From: Tistrella mobilis KA081020-065
Lineage (GTDB): Bacteria > Pseudomonadota > Alphaproteobacteria > Tistrellales > Tistrellaceae
Direction of reading: 5' to 3'
Assembly (NCBI RefSeq): GCF_000264455.2
Contig: NC_017956.1
Span: 3,392,001 to 3,456,000 of the forward strand
DNA length: 64,000 bases
A model generated the notes under the pieces. That model did no database searches, was not told the DNA's origin, and worked only from the letters and a program-made list of their open reading frames with translations. Position numbers and translations under genes: made by a program. Below, one piece after another: positions 1-8,517 of this stretch. Each line of letters opens with the position of its first letter. Position 1 is the stretch's first letter.

Positions 1-74
1 CTCTGATCTCCGGCCACTTCTCCCGCAACCAGACACCGACGGGCGCCCGCCGCCCCCGCATCCGGTACAGGACG

Positions 75-1316
75 ATGACCGACAGCATCCATTACGACGA
101 CCGTGAGACCATGGATCCCGAGCGGCGGGAGGCGGGACTGTTCGCACGGCTGCCGGCGCAGATCGCTCTCGCCAAGGCCAAGGCGCCTGCCATGGCCCGG
201 CTTCTGGCCGAGGTGGACGCCCCGGCGATCCGGGATCGCACCGCCCTCGCCACGCTGCCCGTGCTGCGCAAATCCGAACTGACCGCCCGTCAGGCCGCAG
301 AACCGCCGTTCGGTGGGCTCAATGCCGAGGGACCGGGCGAACTTGCCCATCTGTTCATGTCTCCGGGGCCGATTTACGACCCGCAGGGCTCGGGGCCTGA
401 TCCCTTCCGCTTCGCCCGCGCCTGCTGGGCGGCGGGTTTCCGGCCCGGCGACGTGGTGCACAACACGCTCGCCTACCACTTCACCCCCGGCGGCTGGATG
501 TTCGACACCGGCGCCCGTGCCGTCGGCTGCGCAGTGATCCCGGCCGGTGGTGGCAACACGGAACAGCAGCTGGCGGCCATCGCCCAGCTGAAGCCCACCG
601 CCTTCACCGGCATGCCCTCCTTCCTGAAGCTGCTGCTGGAGCGGCAGGAAGAGGCCGGACAGGCTGCCACCATCACCAAGGCGCTGGTGACCGGTGAAGC
701 CCTCACCCAGACACTGCGTCAGGAACTGGGGCGGCGCGGGGTCACCGTGGGTCAGGTTTACGGCACGGCGGATCTGGGCCAGATCGCCTATGAGGGCCCG
801 ACCTCGGAAGGCATGATCCTGGACGAGGATCTGATTGTGGAGATCGTCCGCCCCGGCACGGGGGATCCGGTGCCCGAGGGCGAGATCGGCGAGGTGGTCG
901 TCACCACCTTCAGCGGCACCTATCCGCTGATCCGCTTCGCAACCGGAGACCTGTCGGCCTTCATGGCCGGCACCAGCCCCTGCGGACGTACCGGCATGCG
1001 CCTGCGCGGCTGGCTGGGCCGGGCCGATCAGACCACCAAGATCCGCGGCATGTTCGTCCATCCCGGGCAGGTCGCCCAGGCGCTGAAGGCCGTGGGCGGC
1101 ATCTCGCGCGCCCGGCTGGTGGTCACCAACCCCGAGGGCCGGGACACGGCGGTCCTGCGCTGCGAGGTGCCGGAGGCCGGTGCCGATGACCTCGCCGGCC
1201 GGCTGGCCGACGCCTTCCGCACGGCAGCCAACCTCCGGGCCGAGGTGGAACTGGTGACCCCGGGTGCCCTCCCCGGCGACGGCAAGGTCATCGAAGATGC
1301 CCGGATCTATGATTGA
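75..1316 (+). CDS. PaaK-like AMP-binding / acyl-CoA ligase family protein
   Basis: This 413-residue protein resembles the phenylacetate-CoA ligase branch of adenylating enzymes, which activate a carboxylic acid as an acyl-adenylate and pass it to CoA. Visible family motifs are VYGTADLG (about residues 228-235), PLIRFATGDLS (284-294) and the hinge-like GRADQTTKIRGMFVHP (315-330), followed by a small C-terminal domain. The usual serine/glycine P-loop (SSGTTG) is absent. Its place is taken by MSPGPIYDPQGSGPD near residues 95-109, so this may be a divergent subfamily, and the substrate is unknown. The ATG is preceded only by a weak AGGA two bases upstream. A strong terminator follows. Nothing certain can be read in the first 74 bases, although a TGA at 4-6 could end an upstream gene. 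Confidence 0.75.
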   Translation: MTDSIHYDDRETMDPERREAGLFARLPAQIALAKAKAPAMARLLAEVDAPAIRDRTALATLPVLRKSELTARQAAEPPFGGLNAEGPGELAHLFMSPGPIYDPQGSGPDPFRFARACWAAGFRPGDVVHNTLAYHFTPGGWMFDTGARAVGCAVIPAGGGNTEQQLAAIAQLKPTAFTGMPSFLKLLLERQEEAGQAATITKALVTGEALTQTLRQELGRRGVTVGQVYGTADLGQIAYEGPTSEGMILDEDLIVEIVRPGTGDPVPEGEIGEVVVTTFSGTYPLIRFATGDLSAFMAGTSPCGRTGMRLRGWLGRADQTTKIRGMFVHPGQVAQALKAVGGISRARLVVTNPEGRDTAVLRCEVPEAGADDLAGRLADAFRTAANLRAEVELVTPGALPGDGKVIEDARIYD

Positions 1317-1352
1317 GTGAGCCTTCCTTTCCATCCTCCCGCAGCCCATCTC

Positions 1353-1387
1353 GCGGGGCCGGCCCAGGGCCGTGCCCCGCTTTTTTT
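1353..1387 (+). terminator. Intrinsic terminator after the PaaK-like gene
   Basis: A GCGGGGC...GCCCCGC stem, extended by CGGCC/GGCCG with one bulged base, is followed directly by seven T residues. It ends the plus-strand gene and separates it from the convergent sugar-acid cassette. Confidence 0.85.
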
Positions 1388-1422
1388 GAGCGGATGGATG
1401 AAGGGCGGCTCACCCTCCAGGA

Positions 1423-2148
1423 TCATTCCCCGGTGTCGCGCCGCCAGTCTTCATAGGCGTCGAGGTTCTCCTGCTTCGTCGCAGGATAGAGGCCGATGAT
1501 CGTGTCTCCCGCTTTCACCCGCTCCAGCACGAAATCCTCGTAGCTCTCCATGGCGGAGCACTCCGCCGCCAGCTCGTCGGCAAGATGGGCCGGGATCACC
1601 ATCACGCCATCGGCATCGCCGACCAGTACGTCGCCGGGGAAGACCGCGACATCGCCGCAGGCGATCGGCCCGTCGATCTCGATCGCCTCGTGCAAGGTGA
1701 GGTTGGTGGGCGCCGAGGGACGGGCGTGATAGGCCGGCATCTCCAGCCGGCCGATCCCTTCGGCATCGCGAAAGCCGCCATCGGTGACGATGCCGGCGCA
1801 GCCGCGCATCTGGAGCCGGGTGACCAGGATCGAGCCGGCCGAGGCGGCGCGGGCATCCTTACGGGCGTCGATCACCAGCACATGGCCCGGCGGGCAGGTT
1901 TCCACCGCCACACGCTGCTTGTGCTCCGGATCGCGGAAGACCGTGATCGGGTTGCGATCCTCCCGCGCCGGGATGTAGCGGAGCGTGAAGGCCGGGCCGA
2001 CCATGCTCCGCCCTTTCCAGGCCACCGGCACGGCACCCTGGATGAACTGATTGCGCAGGCCGCGCTTGAACAGCGCGGTCGCGAGCGAGGCGGTCGAAAC
2101 GCGGGCGAGCTTCGCGCGCGTCTCGTCCTTCAGCGGGTGTCCGGTCAT
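1423..2148 (-). CDS. RraA-like / HMG-aldolase family protein
   Basis: This 241-residue protein belongs to the RraA-like fold, which covers RNase E regulators and divalent-metal oxaloacetate or 4-hydroxy-4-methyl-2-oxoglutarate aldolases. The family core GCAGIVTDGGFRD lies at residues 116-128 and carries the Arg/Asp pair used in metal and substrate binding. Position at the end of an IlvD/Edd dehydratase and TRAP operon argues for a carbon-metabolic job, perhaps cleavage or processing of the dehydrated sugar acid, rather than RNase control. That role is inferred. A TTG at 2166 overlaps the dehydratase stop and would add six residues. I prefer ATG 2148, which has AAGG about ten bases upstream. 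Confidence 0.8.
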   Translation of the reverse strand: MTGHPLKDETRAKLARVSTASLATALFKRGLRNQFIQGAVPVAWKGRSMVGPAFTLRYIPAREDRNPITVFRDPEHKQRVAVETCPPGHVLVIDARKDARAASAGSILVTRLQMRGCAGIVTDGGFRDAEGIGRLEMPAYHARPSAPTNLTLHEAIEIDGPIACGDVAVFPGDVLVGDADGVMVIPAHLADELAAECSAMESYEDFVLERVKAGDTIIGLYPATKQENLDAYEDWRRDTGE

Positions 2149-2162
2149 CTGGCGGCCTGCCT

Positions 2163-3902
2163 TCAATAGATCACGGGTTCGTCGACGGGCGCCCCGAAGG
2201 ACGTCTCCAGATAGTCGAAATCGCAGCCCTTATCCGCCTGCTGGATGTGGTTGGTGAACATCCAGCCCCAGCCCCGGTGGAAGCGCGGCGGCGGCGGGGT
2301 CCAGGCGGCCCGGCGCCGGGCGATCTCTTCGTCATCGACCAGCATGTCCAGCCGACGGCCGGGCACGTCGAGGCGCACGATATCGCCGGTCTGCAACAGG
2401 GCCAGCGGCCCGCCGACATAGGATTCGGGCGCCACATGCAGCACGCAGGCGCCGAAGGACGTGCCCGACATCCGCGCATCCGACAGCCGGACCATGTCGC
2501 GACAGCCCTGTTTCAGCAGCGCCTTGGGCATCGGAATCATGCCCCATTCGGGCATGCCCGGTCCGCCCTTGGGGCCGGCATTGCGCAGCACCAGCACGGC
2601 ATCGGGGGTGATGTCCCAATCCTCGTCGTCCAGCTTTTCCTTCAGCTCGGGATAGCTGTCGAAGACTATGGCCGGCCCTTCATGGACCAGGAATCTGGGA
2701 TCGCAGGCCACCGGCTTGATCACCGCACCATCGGGGGCGAGGTTGCCCTTCAGCACCGCGAGCGACCCCTCGTTGTAGATGGGGTTGTCGACCGTGCGGA
2801 TGACGTCGTCGTTCCAGACCTCGGCACCGTCGATCCCCTCGCCCAGCGTGCGCCCGGTCACGGTCAGACAGTCGCGGTGCAACCGGTCGCCCAGCCGCGC
2901 CATCAGCGCCCGCAGGCCGCCCGCATAGAAGAAATCCTCCATCAGATAGGTGGATCCGGCCGGGCGGATATTGGCGATCACCGGGGTCACCCGGCTTTTG
3001 GCATCCAGGTCGTCGAGGGTGAGATCGACCCCGGCCCGCCGGGCCATGGCGATCAGATGCACCACCGCATTGGTCGAGCAGCCGGTGGCCATGGCGACGG
3101 TCACCGCATTGTCGAAGGCCGCCGCGGTCAGGATCCTGGCCGGGGTCAGATCCTCCCAGATCATGCCTACGATCCGCCGCCCGCAGTCGGCCGACATGCG
3201 GATGTGGTTGGAATCGGCGGCCGGAATGGACGAGGCTCCCGGCAGCGTCAACCCAAGCGCCTCGGCGATCGCCGTCATGGTCGACGCCGTGCCCATGGTC
3301 ATGCAATGGCCGTAAGAGCGCGCGATGCCCCGCTCCATGCCCTTCCACTGCGCCTCGGTGATGGTGCCGGCGCGGCGTTCGTCCCAGTATTTGAATGCAT
3401 CCGAACCGGAGCCCAGGGTGCGCCCTTCCCAATTGCCGCGCAGCATCGGCCCGGCCGGCAGATAGATCGCAGGCAGGCCGGCCGAGATCGCGCCCATCAC
3501 CAGGCCGGGGGTGGTCTTGTCGCAGCCGCCCATCAGCACCACGCCGTCGACCGGGTGGGAGCGGATCAGCTCCTCGGTCTCCATCGCCAGCATGTTGCGA
3601 TAGAGCATCGTCGTCGGCTTGACGTAATTCTCGCTGACCGACAGGGCCGGCAGCTCGATCGGGAAGCCGCCGGCCTGAAACACGCCGCGCTTCACGTCGT
3701 CGACGCGCTGCCTGAAATGCTGATGGCAGGGATTGATGTCGGACCAGGTGTTCAGGATCGCCACCACCGGCTTGCCTGCCCAGTCCTGCTCGTCATAGCC
3801 CATCTGCAGGGTTCGGGAGCGGTGCCCGAAGCCGCGGAAATTGTCGGGCGCGAACCAGCGCGCCGAGCGCAGCTCGTCATAGGTCCTGGTCATGGGGGTC
3901 AT
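2163..3902 (-). CDS. IlvD/Edd family sugar-acid dehydratase (L-arabonate dehydratase-like)
   Basis: The 579-residue protein is an Fe-S dehydratase that would remove water from a sugar acid to give a 2-keto-3-deoxy acid. Three cysteines typical of the [2Fe-2S] subclass are visible: Cys59 (NPCHQH), Cys127 (GGCDKTTPG) and Cys200 (GHCMTMGTAS). A catalytic-type serine sits in MSGTSFG near 479. Length and motif spacing fit pentonate dehydratases such as L-arabonate dehydratase better than dihydroxy-acid dehydratase. Its ATG overlaps the stop of the upstream small gene (ATGA), and a second ATG lies nine bases in. The neighbouring TRAP transporter probably imports its substrate. The exact sugar acid cannot be read from the sequence. 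Confidence 0.85.
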   Translation of the reverse strand: MTPMTRTYDELRSARWFAPDNFRGFGHRSRTLQMGYDEQDWAGKPVVAILNTWSDINPCHQHFRQRVDDVKRGVFQAGGFPIELPALSVSENYVKPTTMLYRNMLAMETEELIRSHPVDGVVLMGGCDKTTPGLVMGAISAGLPAIYLPAGPMLRGNWEGRTLGSGSDAFKYWDERRAGTITEAQWKGMERGIARSYGHCMTMGTASTMTAIAEALGLTLPGASSIPAADSNHIRMSADCGRRIVGMIWEDLTPARILTAAAFDNAVTVAMATGCSTNAVVHLIAMARRAGVDLTLDDLDAKSRVTPVIANIRPAGSTYLMEDFFYAGGLRALMARLGDRLHRDCLTVTGRTLGEGIDGAEVWNDDVIRTVDNPIYNEGSLAVLKGNLAPDGAVIKPVACDPRFLVHEGPAIVFDSYPELKEKLDDEDWDITPDAVLVLRNAGPKGGPGMPEWGMIPMPKALLKQGCRDMVRLSDARMSGTSFGACVLHVAPESYVGGPLALLQTGDIVRLDVPGRRLDMLVDDEEIARRRAAWTPPPPRFHRGWGWMFTNHIQQADKGCDFDYLETSFGAPVDEPVIY

Positions 3903-4063
3903 CCGGTAAAGGCGAAAATCAGCCAGGTGAGGGCAGCGGCGGCGAGGCCGCCGGCAATTTCCGGCCAGTTGCCGAAATCGAAGCCGTCGGCCGCCTCTTC
4001 CGCGGCAAAATCGGCGGCGGTCACCGCCTCGTCCTGATCCTGGATCGGGTCGTCGGGTCGCAT
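3899..4063 (-). CDS. Small TRAP-associated membrane protein, unknown function
   Basis: A 54-residue protein with an acidic N-terminal half (MRPDDPIQDQDEAVTAADF) and one C-terminal hydrophobic segment (LAAAALTWLIFAF) that could span the membrane. The start is chosen from a very strong ribosome site, GAGGAGG, which overlaps the stop codon of the upstream dctM gene and lies six bases before the ATG. The 3' end overlaps the dehydratase start by four bases. It is therefore embedded in the operon with translational coupling on both sides, which supports it being real. I do not recognise the family. A membrane or accessory role with the transporter or dehydratase is only a guess. Confidence 0.7.
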   Translation of the reverse strand: MRPDDPIQDQDEAVTAADFAAEEAADGFDFGNWPEIAGGLAAAALTWLIFAFTG

Positions 4064-4073
4064 CGATGCCTCC

Positions 4074-5390
4074 TCATTCCACCAGCGAGGGCAGCCAGAG
4101 GGCGATGTCGGGGAAGGCCAGCACCAGCAGCAGACCAATCGCCTGCAGGGCGATGAACGGCATCACCGCGGCAAAGATCTCCTGCAGCTCGACATCCTTG
4201 GGCGCCACCGATTTCAGAAAGAAACAGGCCGGACCGAAGGGCGGCGACAGGTAGTAGATCTGGATGTTCATCGCGAACAGCACGCCGAACCAGACCGGGT
4301 CGTAGCCCAGATCCTGGACCACGGGGGCGAAGATCGGCACGGTGATGAACAGGATAGCGATCCATTCAAGAAAGGTGCCCAGCACCATCACGATCGCCAT
4401 CATCACCACGATCACCCAGATCGGCGCGATGTCGAGCGAGGTGAGCATGCCGCGCAGGAAGTCGCCGCCGCCGATCCGGTTGTAGATGCCGATCAGCGAC
4501 ACCGCCCCCAGCACCAGCCAGATGATCGAACCGACCGTCAGTGCCGTGCGCCGCATGGCGTCGCGGGCCATGGTCCAGGACAGCTCGCCCCGCACCGCGG
4601 CGACCACGAGCGATCCGACCGCACCGATCGCCGCCGCCTCGGTCACCGTGGCGACGCCGCTGTAGATGACCCCCAGCACCGCCATGATCAGCACGGCCGG
4701 CAGGATGGCGCCGTTCAGAAAACGCAGCCGCTGCACGAAGGGCAGGCCGGTTTCGGGGATGTCGTAGATCGGCGCCAGCGACGGGTTGAGCCGCACCCGC
4801 ACCAGCACATAGGCGATGAACAGCGAGGCGAGCAGCAGCCCCGGCACGGCCGAGGCCGCGAACAGCTTCGTGATCGAGACCTGGGCGGCCAGGCCGTAGA
4901 CGATCAGCACCACCGAGGGCGGGATCAGGGTCGCCAGCGCGCCGGCCGCACAGATGATGCCGATCGACATCTTGCGGTCATAGCCGAGACGCAGCATCTG
5001 CGGCAGGGCGATCAGCCCCAGCATCACGATTTCGCCGCCCATGATGCCGCTCATCGCGGCCAGGACAACGGCCACTACGGTGGTCTGTACGGCGACCGAG
5101 CCGCGGAAACGCCCGCCCAGGATCGCCATGCTTTCGAACAGCGTATGCGCGATCCCCGATCGTTCCAGCACATTGGCCATGAACACGAAGAAGGGCACCG
5201 CGATCAGTTCGTATTTGTGCAGGACCTCGGTGACATTGGCCGAAACGATGAAGAAGCCGGCACGCTCGCCGAAATAGAGCACTGCCGTCACCAGCGACAC
5301 CGTAAGCGTGGTGACGCCGAGCGGAATGCCGATCGCCATCAGGGCCAGCAGGCCCAGGACGATCAGGATGGTGATGATCTCAATGCCCAC
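4074..5390 (-). CDS. TRAP transporter large permease (DctM)
   Basis: This 438-residue, highly hydrophobic protein is the large membrane subunit of a tripartite ATP-independent periplasmic transporter, which couples ion gradients to uptake of an organic acid delivered by a binding protein. Family segments such as GGEIVMLGLIALPQM, LIPPSVVLIVYGL and a C-terminal YYLSPPFGPACFFLK are visible across about 12 predicted membrane spans. The start is GTG and overlaps the small permease gene by 11 bases. The downstream 54-residue gene starts ten bases after its stop. With the dehydratase next door, a sugar acid is the likely substrate. Confidence 0.92.
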   Translation of the reverse strand: MGIEIITILIVLGLLALMAIGIPLGVTTLTVSLVTAVLYFGERAGFFIVSANVTEVLHKYELIAVPFFVFMANVLERSGIAHTLFESMAILGGRFRGSVAVQTTVVAVVLAAMSGIMGGEIVMLGLIALPQMLRLGYDRKMSIGIICAAGALATLIPPSVVLIVYGLAAQVSITKLFAASAVPGLLLASLFIAYVLVRVRLNPSLAPIYDIPETGLPFVQRLRFLNGAILPAVLIMAVLGVIYSGVATVTEAAAIGAVGSLVVAAVRGELSWTMARDAMRRTALTVGSIIWLVLGAVSLIGIYNRIGGGDFLRGMLTSLDIAPIWVIVVMMAIVMVLGTFLEWIAILFITVPIFAPVVQDLGYDPVWFGVLFAMNIQIYYLSPPFGPACFFLKSVAPKDVELQEIFAAVMPFIALQAIGLLLVLAFPDIALWLPSLVE

Positions 5391-5901
5391 CGCCGTCTTC
5401 CTTCTCGGTCCCCTGGAACCAGCGGATCAGGTTGGCGAAGAGCTGCGCGACATAGAGCACGCACCCCGCCAGCAGCACGACCTTGAGGTAGCTGGGCTGG
5501 ATGGAGTTGAGCGCCGTGCCGGAATATTCCGGCCGCGCGATCACGCGCATCGCCGGGCTCCAGATCGCCAGGATCAGGCCGGTTACGGCGCCGATCGACA
5601 CCAGGATCTGGATCAGGCGGAAACGGCGCCAGAGCTTCGGGCCGACCAGGATTTCGAGCATGGTGATCGAGATGTGGCGGTTGCGCTCGGTGACATAGCC
5701 GACCGAGAGCACCCAGGCCGTGGCACAGAGCGCCATGGTCACCTCGATCGACCAGCTTGTGGGGTGATCGAAGCCGTAGCGCATCACCACCTCCAGGGCC
5801 GAGAGGGCGATGCAGGCGAAGAGCAGCGACGCACAGGCCTGGCCGGTGAAGACGCTCACCCGGTCCATGGCCGCGGCGCAGCAGGCGAAGAACCGTCTCA
5901 T
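5380..5901 (-). CDS. TRAP transporter small permease (DctQ)
   Basis: This 173-residue protein with four hydrophobic segments matches the DctQ subunit, which forms a complex with DctM. The family stretch ALEVVMRYGFDHPTSW followed by SIEVTMALCATAWVLS is visible in the first half. The start at 5901 (MRRFFACC) is set by GGAGG seven bases upstream. A longer reading to 6258 would run into the binding-protein gene and is a shadow. It lies between dctP and dctM in the usual P-Q-M order and overlaps dctM by 11 bases. Confidence 0.9.
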   Translation of the reverse strand: MRRFFACCAAAMDRVSVFTGQACASLLFACIALSALEVVMRYGFDHPTSWSIEVTMALCATAWVLSVGYVTERNRHISITMLEILVGPKLWRRFRLIQILVSIGAVTGLILAIWSPAMRVIARPEYSGTALNSIQPSYLKVVLLAGCVLYVAQLFANLIRWFQGTEKEDGGGH

Positions 5902-5930
5902 CGGGCCTCCCGCTGACGGAACCCACTCCA

Positions 5931-5970
5931 GGCCGGTCGCGGCACCGCCAGGGCGACACCGCGACCGGCC
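5931..5970 (-). repeat. Perfect 12-bp inverted repeat between dctP and dctQ
   Basis: Arms 5931-5942 and 5959-5970 (GGCCGGTCGCGG and its complement) are perfect, with a 16-base spacer. There is no T tract. Its place right after the binding-protein gene fits an mRNA-stabilising or attenuating hairpin that lets dctP be made in excess of the permeases. That function is inferred. Confidence 0.7.
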
Positions 5971-5975
5971 GGCGA

Positions 5976-6998
5976 TCACTTCAGCAGGCCGATCTGCTTC
6001 ATGTAGGCGAGGTTGGCGTCCAGGGCCTCCTTGGCGAGCGGACCCTTGGCGGCGAACTTCTCCCATTCGATGCGGGCGACGTCGCGCAGCCTGTCGCGAT
6101 CGGCCTGGGCCCAGTCGATGACCTCGACCTTGCCGGCGGCGGCATCCTTCGCGGCCAGCGCCGCATCCTGTTCGGCGACCACCCGGGTCAGATCGGCCAT
6201 AGCCATGTAGAACCAGTCGCGCAGCGCCTTCCGGTCGGCCTCGGAAAGGTCTTCCCATTTCTCGCGATTGAACGAGAGCTGCATCGACGGCATCGAATGG
6301 ATGCCGGGATAGAGCGGATAGCGCGCGACGTCGTTCAGCCCGGTGCTGGCATTGTTGACATAGGCCGAGGCGTCGGCGGCATCGACGATGCCCTTTTCAA
6401 GCGCACCATAGACTTCCGAGAACGGAATGGAGACCGGGCTTGCGCCGGCCGCCTGGAACACGGCCGAGGCCAGCCCCTCGGGCGCCCGGATCTTCTTGCC
6501 CTTCAGGTCGTCGAAGGTCCGGATCGGCACCCGCGCCGGCAGGGCCTCGCGGCTGTAAGGCGCGCAGCCGACCAGATGCGCCTCGCCGTCGGAAACCTCG
6601 TCCAGCGCCTTCTGCCAGACCGCTTCGCCGGGGCCGTTTTCGCAGAAACCGGCCATCTGCTGCGGCGTGTCGTAGCCCGAGATCAGATCGCCCAGGATGG
6701 CGAAGGCGGGCTCCAGCCCCGAAAAATAGTTGACCGAGGTCCAGTCGCCATCGATCACGCCCAGCCCGACGGCATGGGGCGTCTCCTTGGCCGGCACCAC
6801 AGATCCGTTGGGCGTGAGGGCGATTTCCACCCGGCCGCCGGTCATCTCGGCGATCTTCGGCAACCAGTGTTCGGTGAGGTACTGAGTCGAGAAGTCGCCG
6901 GCATTGAACGACGTCTGGACGGTATAGGTCGCGGCCGTGGCCGGTGCCACGAAGGCGCAGGCCACCAGGCCCGCGAGGGCCGTGATCGTCGGGCGCAT
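5976..6998 (-). CDS. TRAP transporter periplasmic binding protein (DctP)
   Basis: This 340-residue protein begins with a clear export signal (MRPTITALAGLVACAFVAPATAA) and then the DctP-type solute-binding domain. Typical features include the central DLKGKKIRAPEGLASAVF near residue 165, which carries the conserved arginine that binds the carboxylate, and GALEKGIVDAAD. ATG 6998 has GGGAGGATAT just upstream. It is the first gene of the minus-strand cassette and faces the GntR gene across an operator, so its transcription is probably set by that regulator. The ligand is likely the sugar acid processed by the downstream dehydratase (inference). Confidence 0.9.
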   Translation of the reverse strand: MRPTITALAGLVACAFVAPATAATYTVQTSFNAGDFSTQYLTEHWLPKIAEMTGGRVEIALTPNGSVVPAKETPHAVGLGVIDGDWTSVNYFSGLEPAFAILGDLISGYDTPQQMAGFCENGPGEAVWQKALDEVSDGEAHLVGCAPYSREALPARVPIRTFDDLKGKKIRAPEGLASAVFQAAGASPVSIPFSEVYGALEKGIVDAADASAYVNNASTGLNDVARYPLYPGIHSMPSMQLSFNREKWEDLSEADRKALRDWFYMAMADLTRVVAEQDAALAAKDAAAGKVEVIDWAQADRDRLRDVARIEWEKFAAKGPLAKEALDANLAYMKQIGLLK

Positions 6999-7037
6999 TC
7001 CATATCCTCCCTGGGCATCGAGGGTTTGATCACCTCG

Positions 7038-7076
7038 TTGACAAAAGCACTAATATATTAGTTGCCCTGACGCAAC
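7038..7076. promoter_or_regulatory. Divergent promoter/operator region with two palindromes
   Basis: Within this AT-rich island are TTGACA (7038-7043), a perfect 14-bp palindrome ACTAATATATTAGT (7049-7062), and a second inverted repeat GTTGC/GCAAC (7061-7065 and 7072-7076). The 14-mer has the form expected for a GntR/FadR-family operator and sits between the TRAP operon and the regulator gene. Such AT-rich symmetry is striking in a genome this rich in GC. Confidence 0.75.
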
Positions 7077-7122
7077 ATCTGATATGGTCCGGGAAGAGAG
7101 TGCTTCAGGGAGCCCGCCGCCC

Positions 7123-7842
7123 ATGTCCCCCAGGCGATCCGTCCTGCCCGACTTCACCGACATCGCCACGCTGGCCGATCTGGACCGGCGGCCGTTGGCG
7201 TCGCAGGGCATCTATGCCGCACTCAGGCGCCGGATCATCGACCTGGAGCTGAAGCCGGGGGCCCTGCTGTCGCGCACCCAGCTGGCCGAGGAATATGCCG
7301 TCAGCCAGACGCCGGTGCGGGACGCCTTCCTCAGGCTGGAGCGGGAGAAGCTGGTCGAGATCTTCCCCCAGTCGCGCACGGTGGTTGCCAAGATCGATAT
7401 CGCCCATGCCCGCGAGACCCAGTTCCTGCGGCTCGCGATCGAAATCGAGGTCGCCAAAACCATCGCCCGCCACCAGATACCGGCAGACTTGACGGCCTAT
7501 GCCCGTCGCCTGCTGCATCTGCAGGGCCAGGCCTTCGCCGATGGGGATATCGAGCGGTTCTCCATCCTGGACCGGCATTTCCATCTGGCGCTCTACGACG
7601 CCGTCGGCCATCCCGATCTCTGGTACATGATCGCCGAACGCTCCGGCCATATCGACCGGCTTCGCGCGCTGAACCTGGTCGATCCGGGCAAGGCCCAGGG
7701 CATTCTGGACTATCACGGCCGCATCCTGGACCGGATCGATGCGGGCGATACCGCCGGCGTGGAAGAGGCGGTGCGCGGCCATCTTTCAGGCACGCTCAGC
7801 GCCGTCGCCCGGATCATGGAGCGCCATCCCGACTATTTCTGA
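7123..7842 (+). CDS. GntR-family transcriptional regulator (FCD/FadR-like)
   Basis: A 239-residue regulator with an N-terminal winged-helix domain (IYAALRRRIIDLELKPGALL, then SRTQLAEEYAVSQTPVRDAF) and an all-helical FCD effector domain. The effector domain shows ILDRHFHLALYDAVGH and the closing VRGHL histidine, both typical of metal and carboxylate binding. It probably senses an acid intermediate of the divergent sugar-acid cassette and represses from the palindrome at 7049-7062. An ATG at 7084 would add 13 residues but has no ribosome site. ATG 7123 has AGGGAG ten bases upstream, so I prefer it. Confidence 0.88.
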   Translation: MSPRRSVLPDFTDIATLADLDRRPLASQGIYAALRRRIIDLELKPGALLSRTQLAEEYAVSQTPVRDAFLRLEREKLVEIFPQSRTVVAKIDIAHARETQFLRLAIEIEVAKTIARHQIPADLTAYARRLLHLQGQAFADGDIERFSILDRHFHLALYDAVGHPDLWYMIAERSGHIDRLRALNLVDPGKAQGILDYHGRILDRIDAGDTAGVEEAVRGHLSGTLSAVARIMERHPDYF

Positions 7843-7859
7843 GGGCATGTCCGCCCGCG

Positions 7860-7879
7860 TCAGGACCAGTCAGGACCAG
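7860..7879 (-). repeat. 10-bp tandem duplication including the lysE stop codon
   Basis: TCAGGACCAG occurs twice head to tail (7860-7869 and 7870-7879). On the minus strand each copy ends in TGA. The first TGA is the real lysE stop and the second is a spare stop ten bases on. It is one of seven similar 3'-end repeats in the window. Confidence 0.85.
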
Positions 7880-8517
7880 TAGTCGATCCCGGTATAGACC
7901 AGCACACCCGCGCCGATCGCCGCCAGCACGGCACCGGCGCCGCGCTTGATGCGCATCGGCCAGCGCGGCGCGAGTTTGCGGCCGGCATGGGCAGCGCCCC
8001 AGGCAAGACCCGCCCACCACAATGCACCACCCGCCGCAATGCCGCCCAGAAGCGGGATCTTGTCTTCGGCGAAGCGGCCGAGGGTCGCGAACAGGGCAAG
8101 GAAGGCCGCAACCGCCGTCGGGTTGACGATGGTAAGTGCGAAAGTGGCGATACAGCCGGAACAGGCGGCCATCACCCGGTTGCGGCCGTGATAGGTCGGG
8201 TTGGGCAAGGCGGTGATCTGGCCGCCGTCGCGGCTGAGCGCACCGGTCGCGGTCACCAGCCCCATGATCAGCAGCAGCAGGCCAGCGAACAGCTGCAAGG
8301 GCCGCTCGAAGGCATAGATCTGCTCGATCCAGCCGAGCCCCGCCACGGCGATGCCGGCATAGACCAGATCGGCCAGCACGACGCCCAGGCCGGTCACGAA
8401 GCCCACCCGCCAGCCGCGGTCCAGGCTGCGCCCGATCACCATCACCGCCGCCGGCCCCACCGGGGCCGCGACCACCAGACCGATGCCGATGCCCGCGAGG
8501 AAGCTGGACAGGATCAT
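7870..8517 (-). CDS. LysE/RhtB-family exporter
   Basis: This 215-residue protein has about six hydrophobic segments and the family N-terminus GIGIGLVVAAPVGPAAVMVI, with NPTAVAAFLALFATLGRF in the middle. LysE-family proteins export amino acids or related small molecules through the inner membrane, and the substrate here is unknown. It is convergent with the GntR gene, and its start faces ccmA across about 154 bases. The ATG overlaps the TGA of a tiny upstream reading frame that has its own AGGAGG site, which suggests coupled translation. Confidence 0.88.
   Translation of the reverse strand: MILSSFLAGIGIGLVVAAPVGPAAVMVIGRSLDRGWRVGFVTGLGVVLADLVYAGIAVAGLGWIEQIYAFERPLQLFAGLLLLIMGLVTATGALSRDGGQITALPNPTYHGRNRVMAACSGCIATFALTIVNPTAVAAFLALFATLGRFAEDKIPLLGGIAAGGALWWAGLAWGAAHAGRKLAPRWPMRIKRGAGAVLAAIGAGVLVYTGIDYWS

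Noticed and set aside
2247-4037. A 596-codon plus-strand frame opposite the IlvD/Edd dehydratase
   Set aside because: Antisense to a well-conserved gene with all catalytic cysteines; composition typical of a shadow.
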